Position numbers and translations under genes: made by a program. Positions 14,900-22,872 of a stretch of DNA of 64,000 bases are shown here, in pieces. Under the pieces are notes generated by a model, which saw only the letters and a list, made by a program, of their open reading frames with translations, did not search any database and had not been told where the DNA came from. This stretch comes from an uncultured Prevotella sp. (GTDB lineage Bacteria > Bacteroidota > Bacteroidia > Bacteroidales > Bacteroidaceae). How positions within the stretch are numbered: position 1 is the first letter of the stretch; every line of letters starts with the position of its first letter. Where the stretch lies: assembly GCA_946415755.1 (NCBI GenBank), contig CAMKTS010000004.1:62001-126000 (forward strand), written 5' to 3'.

Positions 14900-16426
14900 T
14901 TATTTTTCGCTATAGTGGAAATACGGGAATGCCGCCCAGCCCTCACCGTCGACATACATACCAAGCACCACACCGGTGAAGCCGCCCACGACCTCGGTGC
15001 TCACCAGCGAGCAGTCCTGGGAGGACAACTGCGTCCAGCTGCCGCTCTCCGTGCAGTAGCTGAAGCGGTACTGCTGGCCATCGCTCTCGATGCGCAGGCG
15101 TACCTTTCCGCTGAGTTGTCCGGAATCGTCGCCCATGACCTCAGCCTGTAGCGACTTGACCTGCGACTTCATCACCACCGCCACAGAACCTGTCTGATAC
15201 TTGACCAGTGCCAGATCCAGGTGACCGTTGTTGATCTGGTAGACCGTCAGACCTGCCTCCGTTCCGAAGTCAAGCTGCTCGGTATCAATCTCCGTCTCCA
15301 GCACCATAGCGGCAGCCTCCTGTCGGCGTCCTATGAAGGTGGGTTGGTTGTTCTCCGTCAGCGAGCCGTGACCCTTCATACGGTAGCCCTGCCCGAACGG
15401 CTGGTAGTTCTCACTGATTGGATTCTGGAGGTATACCAGATGGTGCTTAGTGGTCTGTGCGTCAGCCCGTCGCTGCACGGCCAGGGTGCGCACCTGCATC
15501 ACGGTGTTGATGGGGTGCCCCCCGTTGATGACTGGCCATTGGCCTTTCTTCCACTCCATGGGAGCCAAGTAGGTCTCACGCCCCAGATGATGGTAGCTGC
15601 CGCCATAGTTGCGGTAGGCCAGGAACACCACCCACCAAGAGCCGTCGGCAGCCTCTACAAAGTCGCCGTGCCCGGTACCCTGTATCTGCATGCTCTGTCC
15701 GGCCATCGAGCAGTTGGTGAGCAATGGGTTGTCGGGATTGGCCTGGTAAGGGCCGTCGATCTTCCTGCTGCGGGCTATCGTCAGCCGATGGGCCAGTTCC
15801 GTGCCCCCTTCAGAGATGAGCAGATAATACCAGCCGTCTTTCTTGTAGAGGTGCGGTCCTTCCGGATAGCGTCCGCCCGTTCCGCGCCACAGTGCCTTGC
15901 TGGGAGTGAGCTGTTTCCCCGTCGTGGGGTCTATCTCGCAGAGCATGATGGTGTTGTCGGGGTTGCTCACCATGTAGCACTTGCCACCTTCAAACCACAG
16001 GGAGGGGTCGATGCCCTGCTGCTCCAGCCAGATGGGTTCGCTCCACGGACCGCGCGGATTCTGGGCCGTCACCATGAAATTGCCGCCGTTACCTACATTG
16101 GTAGTAATCATATAGTATGTACCCTCATGGTAGCGGATGGTAGGGGCATAGATGCCCAGCCAGGAACTGGTACCCTTCAGCGGCAGTTGGCTCTCACGGT
16201 CGAGCACATTGCCAATCAGCTGCCAGTTTACCAAGTCCTTGGAATGATAGACAGGCACACCGGGGAAATATTGGAACGAGGAATTGACGAGATAGTAGTC
16301 ATCGCCCACACGGCAGATGCTGGGGTCAGGATGAAAGCCTGGAATCACGGGGTTACGCAATACCCCTTGCGCATTCAATGACAGGATGCTGCAAACCAGG
16401 ATCAGCAGTAAAAGACATTTTTTCAT
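14900..16426 (-). CDS. GH43 beta-xylosidase / alpha-L-arabinofuranosidase
   Basis: A 508-aa secreted glycoside hydrolase of family 43. A signal peptide (MKKCLLLLILVCSILSLNA) precedes the five-bladed propeller. The catalytic set is visible: base D34 in PGFHPDPS, the pKa-modulating D140 in GIDPSLW, and acid E189 in YPEGPH. The C-terminal third (about 325-505) is the beta-sandwich domain usual in two-domain GH43 xylosidases. It would remove xylose or arabinose from xylan side chains; the exact specificity cannot be read. It has its own promoter (-7 TACCTTTG, 16457 to 16450). It lies near the PUL but on the opposite strand, so its membership is uncertain. Confidence 0.9.
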   Translation of the reverse strand: MKKCLLLLILVCSILSLNAQGVLRNPVIPGFHPDPSICRVGDDYYLVNSSFQYFPGVPVYHSKDLVNWQLIGNVLDRESQLPLKGTSSWLGIYAPTIRYHEGTYYMITTNVGNGGNFMVTAQNPRGPWSEPIWLEQQGIDPSLWFEGGKCYMVSNPDNTIMLCEIDPTTGKQLTPSKALWRGTGGRYPEGPHLYKKDGWYYLLISEGGTELAHRLTIARSRKIDGPYQANPDNPLLTNCSMAGQSMQIQGTGHGDFVEAADGSWWVVFLAYRNYGGSYHHLGRETYLAPMEWKKGQWPVINGGHPINTVMQVRTLAVQRRADAQTTKHHLVYLQNPISENYQPFGQGYRMKGHGSLTENNQPTFIGRRQEAAAMVLETEIDTEQLDFGTEAGLTVYQINNGHLDLALVKYQTGSVAVVMKSQVKSLQAEVMGDDSGQLSGKVRLRIESDGQQYRFSYCTESGSWTQLSSQDCSLVSTEVVGGFTGVVLGMYVDGEGWAAFPYFHYSEK

Positions 16427-16449
16427 ATATTGTTTTATTTTAGACAGGG

Positions 16450-16520
16450 CAAAGGTACAAAAAAAAATAATTAATAATTAATTTTTAATTTTTAATTTTT
16501 AATTTTTCTTCGTACCTTTG
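16450..16520. promoter_or_regulatory. Divergent promoters, GH43 (-) and hydrolase/HAD gene (+)
   Basis: Minus: TACCTTTG from 16457 to 16450. Plus: TACCTTTG at 16513-16520, only eight bases before the ATG at 16529, so the plus transcript is probably leaderless or nearly so. The A/T spacer between is a tandem of TTTTTAA units. The plus promoter resembles those at 38671-38790. Confidence 0.7.
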
Positions 16521-16528
16521 CATCCGAG

Positions 16529-17503
16529 ATGACAGAAAATCCTTATATCAAACAGTTTCCAGAACTGATGAGAGGCAAGACCGTATTGTATTGCCACGGC
16601 TTTGCATCGAGTGGCCAGTCGGGCACGGTGACACGCCTCCGCGAGGTGATGCCCCAAGCCCGCGTGGTAGCCCCCGACATTCCCATCCATCCCCAGGAGG
16701 CCATCACACTGCTGCATCAGACTTGCGAAAAGGAGCAGCCCGACCTGATTATCGGTACGTCGATGGGGGGCATGTATGCTGAACAGCTGCGTGGCTACGA
16801 CCGCATCTGCGTCAATCCCGCCTTGGAGATGGGCGAGACCATGAAGGCACACGGCATGACCGGCACGCAGCAGTTTCAGAATCCACGGCAAGACGGCATA
16901 CAGGAGTTTTATGTTGACAAGGCATTGGTCAAGGAGTACAAAGAGCAGTCGGAGCACCGTTTCGAAGGCATCACCCCGGAGGAACAGCAACGGGTCTATG
17001 GCCTGTTTGGCGATGAAGACACGACGGTAGACACCTACGACATGTTCCGCGCGCACTATCCACAGGCCCTGCACTTCCACGGTGAGCACCGCATGAACGA
17101 CCAGAGCTTTATGCACTCGGTGGTACCGGTGATTCGCTGGATTGACGACAAACAGGAGAAAAGAGAACGCCCGATTATATATATAGGTATAGAGACCCTA
17201 ATGGACTCCTACCAGAAACCGGCCAGTTCCATGATGAAGGCCGTCAGGGTACTTATCGAGCACTATCAGGTGTATTTCGTAGGAGAGGATGCCACGGCAG
17301 CCACATGGCTGGAGCAGTATGTCAACGTTCCGGCCTGGCGACATACCGTCTACACCTGGCGACGCGACTTACTCTACGGCGACTACCTTATCAGCAAGAA
17401 CAAGGAGGAAGCCACGATGGCTACCCTATTGGAATATGGCTCCGACACGTTTAAGACATGGGAGGATATCATAGAATACTTTTCCAGACTTGGCGGACAA
17501 TGA
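16529..17503 (+). CDS. YqiA/YcfP-like esterase fused to a HAD-like C-terminal domain
   Basis: A 324-aa cytoplasmic protein. Residues 1-205 form an alpha/beta hydrolase of the UPF0227/YqiA type: YCHGFASSG near residue 21, nucleophile elbow GTSMGGMYA near residue 76, and a late FHGEHRM with a likely catalytic His. The C-terminal 110 residues (from RPIIYIGIETLMDSY) look like a HAD-type nucleotidase domain, with YLISKN and GSDTFKTWEDII. The Asp nucleophile pair expected of HAD enzymes is not evident (IGIETLM), so that half may be inactive. Its stop overlaps the start of the next gene (ATGA), implying translational coupling with the PUL regulator. Confidence 0.75.
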   Translation: MTENPYIKQFPELMRGKTVLYCHGFASSGQSGTVTRLREVMPQARVVAPDIPIHPQEAITLLHQTCEKEQPDLIIGTSMGGMYAEQLRGYDRICVNPALEMGETMKAHGMTGTQQFQNPRQDGIQEFYVDKALVKEYKEQSEHRFEGITPEEQQRVYGLFGDEDTTVDTYDMFRAHYPQALHFHGEHRMNDQSFMHSVVPVIRWIDDKQEKRERPIIYIGIETLMDSYQKPASSMMKAVRVLIEHYQVYFVGEDATAATWLEQYVNVPAWRHTVYTWRRDLLYGDYLISKNKEEATMATLLEYGSDTFKTWEDIIEYFSRLGGQ

Positions 17504-20292
17504 GGCACGTCAGGCTAACTATCATGCTCATCATACTGATGATGACCACGCTTGTCGCATGGGGACAGGACGTGGACGGATTCACCTTCTCCCATCTCGG
17601 ACAGAAAGAAGGACTGTCAAGCCAGCGCGTCTATACCATCCGGCAGACGGCAGACGGTGCGCTGTGGTGGGCAACGAAGAATGGCGTAGAGCGATACAAC
17701 GGAGCCGACATCAGGCATTACCAGATGGGGAACCCAGAGATGTTCAGCCACTATGCCGGCCGACAGGTCAAACTGACGTTGGACAAGGACTCGGCACTGA
17801 TTGCCTTCGACAACAAGGGAGGACTCTTTGCCTACGACAAGCAGCAAGACTGCTTCGTGCTCCTGACCGACGTGTCGGAAATGTTTGACGGCGACGTGCT
17901 GGTCAACGATGTACTGCCTACCGACAAGGGGATGTGGCTGGCCATGCGTGAGGGAGTATGTTTCCTACAAGGGAAGACGCTCGTTCCAGTGGTGACAGGG
18001 GTCTTTGCCAATGCTATTGTAGAGACCGGGACGGGATGGCTGTTTTGTACCCGAGAAGGGGTGTTGGGCTATCGGGCATCTGCCGATGGACTGCCCAAGT
18101 CACACCAGAAACTTCCCATATTGTTGGCAGAGAACATGGAGAGCGGCTACTTTGATGCGAAATACGACAAAGTGTGGCTGGGCGGGTTTACCAGCGGACT
18201 GCGCATTATGACGGCCGATGGAAACAGCAGACTCGTAGACCACCAGCTGACGGGCAGCACCATCAGCAATCCCGTGCGCAGCATCTGCCCCTATAATGAC
18301 AGCGTGATGCTGGTAGGCATTGACGGACAAGGCGTGTACAAAGTGAGCAGGGAACCTGCCGCCCAGGGAAAATACAAAAGTACGTTACTGTTTGACGCCA
18401 ACGAAGGCAAACAGGGCGTACTACATGGTAATGGCGTCTATTCGGTGGTTCGCGACAAGTGGGAACATATCATTGTCGGCTCCTATTCGGGCGGCATCGA
18501 CATCGCCCGTCCCGTAGGCAGTACACCGGCCATATTCCAGCATATTCGCGACAATCACCAGTCACTGCAGAACGACCATGTGAACTGTGTGGCACAATTC
18601 CCCAGTGGCATGCTGGTGATGGGCACTGACAACGGGGTCAGCCTGCATAACCCTTTTACCCGGAAGTGGACACACACTTGTCAGGGAACGGTGGTGCTCA
18701 GTCTGTGTATGACACCAAGGAACACCATTCTGGCCTCCACCTATGGAAAAGGCATCTACGAAATAACAGAAAGCGGACAGTCGCACCAGGTTTTCAGCAG
18801 CCAAAACGGGGTACTGAAAGACGACCATGTCTACAAGGTGTTCTACGACAAATGGGGTGGACTCTGGATGGGGTGCCTTGACGGCGACCTCGTACAGCAA
18901 ACCGCTGAAGGCTGCCGATACTATGCCATCAGGAATGTGCAGGACATCACATCGCTGCCCGACGGGCGGATAGCCGTAGGCACTGCCAGCGGCATCCAGG
19001 TGATTTCGCCCAAGACGGCACAGGTGACGGAGCTGAACTACAGCATCAATCCCAACGATGTAAACAAATTCGTATTGTCGCTCTTTGTGAACAACGACCA
19101 GGAGTTGTGGATTGGCACAGACGGCGGCGGTGTCTATGTGCATAACGTGAAAAACCGAAAAACCATACAGGTGACGAAAGCCGACGGACTGCCCTCCAAC
19201 GTAGTGTGCAGCATCGTCAAGGACTACCGTGGACGTATGATGATAGCCACCGAGGCAGGACTGGCTTTCATCGAACCGGAGCATCCCCAGAAAGTGTTCT
19301 GCGTCAACTACTGCTATGGCATCGAACGGGAATATTCAGCCAGGGCTGCAGTCAATATGCAAAATGGGCACATCCTCTACGGTACGACGACAGGGGCACT
19401 GATTATCAATCCAGACAACATTCAGGCCATCAACTATACTGCCAAGCTGAACATCCTCGGAGTGGAGGGGAAAGAACTGCACTTGGACTACGACGAGCGT
19501 ACTTTCGACCTGCCCTACGAGTGCATCAACCTGCGCAACCAGTTTGATATCGTCTATCAGTATAAAGTAGGAGACGGCGAGTGGAGCCAGCCCACCGACC
19601 AGCAGTATATCCGCTTTACCAATCTGGAACCCGGGAGTCACCCGTTGCTGCTGCGGGCTGTCAGCCGCACCTGTGGCGTGACACTCGATGAGGCACAGTT
19701 GGACATCGTCATCGGACAGCCCTGGTGGAACTCATGGTGGATGTGGGTGGTGTATATCGGTCTTATCTTGCTGGCATTCTATGGGGCCTGGAAGGTGTGG
19801 GAGCTGCACAACAAGTATATGCGACTGGTGGTGAGCAATCCCAATGTGAACCCAGACTATGCCAAGAACACTACCGAACAGACTGCCAAGCAGACTGCCC
19901 AAGTGAATCAGACTCGTTCTGAAGAAAAGAACCAGGAAGCAGACATACCGGGTGGAGACACACAAGATGATGGCGCACGCGAAGGAGCGGAATTCATTGA
20001 CAAGGTAACGAAGTTGATTGCCAACAACCTTTCTGACACAGAATTCAACATCGACAGGCTGTGCCGGGAAATGGCGATGAGCCGAACGCTGTTCTACATC
20101 AAGCTGAAGACTTATACAGGAAAGTCACCGCAAGACTTCATCCGCGTCATTCGTCTGGAGCGAGCTGCCGCCCTGCTGCGCAGCGGACACTCGGTGATGG
20201 ACACCGCAACGCTGGCAGGATTCGACAATGCAAAATATTTCAGCACCGTATTCAAGAAATATTTCGGTGTCTCTCCCTCAAAATTTCCCTAG
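17500..20292 (+). CDS. SusR-like membrane regulator: periplasmic propeller sensor fused to AraC DNA-binding domain
   Basis: A 930-aa inner-membrane regulator. It has a signal/anchor segment at residues 4-22, then a two-bladed sensor propeller (Reg_prop repeats such as GLWMGCLDGDL and QELWIGTDGGGVYV). A Y_Y_Y immunoglobulin-like domain lies near 665-735, one membrane helix near 742-766 (WWMWVVYIGLILLAFYGAW), a polar linker, and a C-terminal AraC-type HTH (about 834-930). The histidine kinase and receiver domains of hybrid two-component systems are absent, so the signal must pass directly across the membrane as in SusR-type regulators. The start at 17500 overlaps the previous stop. It immediately precedes the GH5/GH94 genes and is the likely activator of the locus. 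Confidence 0.9.
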   Translation: MRHVRLTIMLIILMMTTLVAWGQDVDGFTFSHLGQKEGLSSQRVYTIRQTADGALWWATKNGVERYNGADIRHYQMGNPEMFSHYAGRQVKLTLDKDSALIAFDNKGGLFAYDKQQDCFVLLTDVSEMFDGDVLVNDVLPTDKGMWLAMREGVCFLQGKTLVPVVTGVFANAIVETGTGWLFCTREGVLGYRASADGLPKSHQKLPILLAENMESGYFDAKYDKVWLGGFTSGLRIMTADGNSRLVDHQLTGSTISNPVRSICPYNDSVMLVGIDGQGVYKVSREPAAQGKYKSTLLFDANEGKQGVLHGNGVYSVVRDKWEHIIVGSYSGGIDIARPVGSTPAIFQHIRDNHQSLQNDHVNCVAQFPSGMLVMGTDNGVSLHNPFTRKWTHTCQGTVVLSLCMTPRNTILASTYGKGIYEITESGQSHQVFSSQNGVLKDDHVYKVFYDKWGGLWMGCLDGDLVQQTAEGCRYYAIRNVQDITSLPDGRIAVGTASGIQVISPKTAQVTELNYSINPNDVNKFVLSLFVNNDQELWIGTDGGGVYVHNVKNRKTIQVTKADGLPSNVVCSIVKDYRGRMMIATEAGLAFIEPEHPQKVFCVNYCYGIEREYSARAAVNMQNGHILYGTTTGALIINPDNIQAINYTAKLNILGVEGKELHLDYDERTFDLPYECINLRNQFDIVYQYKVGDGEWSQPTDQQYIRFTNLEPGSHPLLLRAVSRTCGVTLDEAQLDIVIGQPWWNSWWMWVVYIGLILLAFYGAWKVWELHNKYMRLVVSNPNVNPDYAKNTTEQTAKQTAQVNQTRSEEKNQEADIPGGDTQDDGAREGAEFIDKVTKLIANNLSDTEFNIDRLCREMAMSRTLFYIKLKTYTGKSPQDFIRVIRLERAAALLRSGHSVMDTATLAGFDNAKYFSTVFKKYFGVSPSKFP

Positions 20293-20346
20293 CAGAAAGG
20301 TTCCAAAACTATCACGTGAAGGTATGAAAGCTATCATCTTACAGAT

Positions 20347-20404
20347 ATGAAACCTTTTATGTATTACATCAAACCTCTTTTAGAAAATAACGCCGTATTT
20401 TTGC
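20347..20404 (+). promoter_or_regulatory. GH5 promoter with 21-bp-spaced direct repeat (likely AraC operator)
   Basis: Two half-sites, ATGAAACC (20347-20354) and ATCAAACC (20368-20375), are exactly 21 bp apart. The second ends 22 bases before the -7 element TATTTTTG (20397-20404). The same arrangement precedes the SusC gene at 29454-29510. A weaker ATGAAAGC is at 20324-20331. The spacing of two helical turns suits an AraC-family dimer acting as activator. Confidence 0.7.
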
Positions 20405-20439
20405 ACCACATATCAAAACAAAACAGCAAAACAGAAAGT

Positions 20440-21636
20440 ATGATGAAGAATTGCAAGATGACAAAGCGTATGAGCGTGCTCGCCGTCTGTTTGACGGGAG
20501 CAGCCATTATCGCCGGTGCACAGCCGACGGCAAAAGAGTGGAACAAAGATGTAGTGGGATGGAACCTCGGCAACCAGTTTGAGTGTTCTGCGCCTGGTCA
20601 GGACGGTGAAACGATGCTCATCGGCATGGTGGACAACAGCATTAAGGCCGAGACTGCATGGGGCAACCCCGTAGTGACCAAAAAGGTAATCAAGACTGTC
20701 AAGGATGCCGGCTTCAATGCCATCCGCATTCCGGTGCGCTGGCAGTGCCACATTACCAACTCTATGGCCATGAGTATCGACAAGGCATGGATTGCCCGTA
20801 TCAAGGAAGTGGTGGGCTGGTGCCTGGCTAACGACTTGAAAGTGATTATCAATGTCCACCACGACAAGTGGCTGGAGGGGCGCCCCACCTATCAATATAA
20901 AGACGAGAACAACCAGAAGCTGGCCCTGCTATGGATGAATATCGCCAGTGAGTTTGCGCTGTACGACTACCGCGTAGCCTTTGCCGGTACCAACGAGGTA
21001 CACATCAAAGACAACTGGGGCAAGCCTGAAGCCGAAAACCTGGCCGTTCAGAACAGCTACAACCAGACCTTTATTGATGTGGTACGTGCCACTGGCGGCA
21101 ACAACTCCAAGCGTCACCTCATCGTACAAACCTACGTTTGCAACCCCGACTTCGGACTTAACAATGGCGACTTTATCATTCCTACGGATGCCGAAGGCAA
21201 CGGTAACGACTATATGAGCGTGGAATTCCATTATTACACTCCGTGGGACTATGCCGGCGAGTGCAAATACTATTTCTGGGGCGAACCCTACAAAGACAAG
21301 GGCGAGGCTTCTCCTCAGGACGAAAAGAATATGACGGAGTTCTTCGACCGCGTGGTGGATACCTGGGGGACAAAAGGCCTCGGCATCGTCATGGGAGAAT
21401 GGGGCGTAACCGACCACACGAAAGGCAGTCTCTCCGACCTCCAGCATGAAAACGCCTCCTACTATTGCAAGTTCCTGGTCAGCGAGGCCCGCAAGCGCGG
21501 ATTCTCTACCTTTGTGTGGGACAACAACGCATTCGGCAACGGCCAGGAGAAATTCGGCATCTTCGACCGTGAACATGGCATGAAGGTGAAAAACTCTTGG
21601 GTGCTGAACGGCATCATGGAAGGGAAGAACATTTAA
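20440..21636 (+). CDS. GH5 endo-beta-glucanase/mannanase-type enzyme
   Basis: A 398-aa glycoside hydrolase family 5 enzyme. The ATG at 20440, 36 bases after the promoter, begins a signal peptide (MMKNCKMTKRMSVLAVCLTGAAIIAGA). The barrel shows WNLGNQFE, FNAIRIPVRW, NVHHD, the acid/base E186 in GTNEVH and nucleophile E320 in GEWGV. GH5 cuts beta-1,4 linkages in cellulose, mixed-linkage glucan, xyloglucan or mannan, and the subfamily cannot be fixed by eye. No carbohydrate-binding module is attached and no lipobox is visible, so it is likely periplasmic or secreted. It is first in the row GH5-GH5-GH94. An in-frame ATG at 20347 lies inside the operator and is rejected. Confidence 0.9.
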   Translation: MMKNCKMTKRMSVLAVCLTGAAIIAGAQPTAKEWNKDVVGWNLGNQFECSAPGQDGETMLIGMVDNSIKAETAWGNPVVTKKVIKTVKDAGFNAIRIPVRWQCHITNSMAMSIDKAWIARIKEVVGWCLANDLKVIINVHHDKWLEGRPTYQYKDENNQKLALLWMNIASEFALYDYRVAFAGTNEVHIKDNWGKPEAENLAVQNSYNQTFIDVVRATGGNNSKRHLIVQTYVCNPDFGLNNGDFIIPTDAEGNGNDYMSVEFHYYTPWDYAGECKYYFWGEPYKDKGEASPQDEKNMTEFFDRVVDTWGTKGLGIVMGEWGVTDHTKGSLSDLQHENASYYCKFLVSEARKRGFSTFVWDNNAFGNGQEKFGIFDREHGMKVKNSWVLNGIMEGKNI

Positions 21637-21675
21637 TTAATGACAAATCACAAATTTTAATTACATTTTTAGAAG

Positions 21676-22833
21676 ATGAAAAAGATAGCATATACACTGG
21701 CCATCGTAGCCACAATAGTGATGACACTGGCTGCCTGCTCTACCAAGAGCGAGACGGCAACAGACGGAGCGAATCATTTCCGCATCAAGCGGGGTACCAA
21801 CATCAGCCACTGGCTGTCACAGTCGGAAGCCCGTGGCGAGATGCGTCGCCTGCATATTCAGGAAGACGACTTCGAACGCCTTCAAAAGCTGGGCTTCGAC
21901 TTTGTCCGTATCCCCATCGACGAGGTACAGTTCTGGGACGAGGATGGTAACAAGTTGCCAGAGGCCTGGGACTTGCTGACTGCTGCTCTCGACCAGGCTC
22001 GCAAGCATAACCTTCGTGCCATCGTCGACCTGCACATCATCCGTTCGCACTATTTCAATGCCGTCAACGAGGGAGGAGCCGCTGCCAATACGCTGTTTAC
22101 CTCGGAGAAGTCGCAGGAAGACCTCATCAACCTGTGGCGACAGCTTTCAGAAGTGCTCAAAGACTACAGCAACGACTGGGTGGCCTACGAGTTTATGAAC
22201 GAGCCGGTGGCCGATGACCATGAGCAGTGGAACCTGCTGATTGCCAAGGTCCACAAGGCATTGCGCGAATTGGAACCCCAGCGTACCCTCGTCATCGGCA
22301 GCAACCTCTGGCAGGGCTATGAAACCATGAAATATCTCAAGGTTCCCGAAGGAGATGAGAACATCATTCTGTCGTTCCACTATTACAACCCGATGATTCT
22401 GACACACTATGGTGCATGGTGGACTCCCATCGGCAAGTATAAGGGCAAGGTAAACTATCCTGGCATCCTTGTGTCGAAAGAAGACTATGAGGCTGCCGAC
22501 CCCGAAGTCAAGAAACTGCTGGACGAGAATCAGTACACCACTCAGGTCTGGGATATCAACAAGATTCGTGAGGACTTCAAGGATGCCATCGCCGCAGCCA
22601 AGAAGTACAATCTTCAGCTGTTCTGTGGCGAGTGGGGTGTCTATGAGCCGGTAGACCGTGAGCTGGCCTATCGCTGGACTAGAGACATGCTGACCGTCTT
22701 TGACGAGAACGATATTGCATGGACTACCTGGTGCTACGATGCCGACTTCGGATTCTGGGACCAGCAGCGTCACAGCTTCAAGGACAGACCGCTGGTAGAA
22801 CTGCTGATGTCTGGCAAAGGATTAGAGAATTAA
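21676..22833 (+). CDS. GH5 lipoprotein glycosidase
   Basis: A 385-aa GH5 enzyme with a lipoprotein signal (TLAACS, lipidated C21), so it is probably membrane-anchored and perhaps surface-exposed. Catalytic residues are acid/base E176 in EFMNEP and nucleophile E319 in CGEWGV. Conserved barrel elements RGTNISHWL, FDFVRIPID and AIVDLH are present. It differs clearly from the preceding GH5 and probably acts on a different chain position or glucan. It lies 39 bases downstream of that gene in the same direction, so it is co-transcribed. The outer-membrane side cannot be judged from sequence alone. Confidence 0.9.
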   Translation: MKKIAYTLAIVATIVMTLAACSTKSETATDGANHFRIKRGTNISHWLSQSEARGEMRRLHIQEDDFERLQKLGFDFVRIPIDEVQFWDEDGNKLPEAWDLLTAALDQARKHNLRAIVDLHIIRSHYFNAVNEGGAAANTLFTSEKSQEDLINLWRQLSEVLKDYSNDWVAYEFMNEPVADDHEQWNLLIAKVHKALRELEPQRTLVIGSNLWQGYETMKYLKVPEGDENIILSFHYYNPMILTHYGAWWTPIGKYKGKVNYPGILVSKEDYEAADPEVKKLLDENQYTTQVWDINKIREDFKDAIAAAKKYNLQLFCGEWGVYEPVDRELAYRWTRDMLTVFDENDIAWTTWCYDADFGFWDQQRHSFKDRPLVELLMSGKGLEN

Positions 22834-22872
22834 ACAGTAAAAATAGTAAATTGTCAAATTGTAAATTACCAC

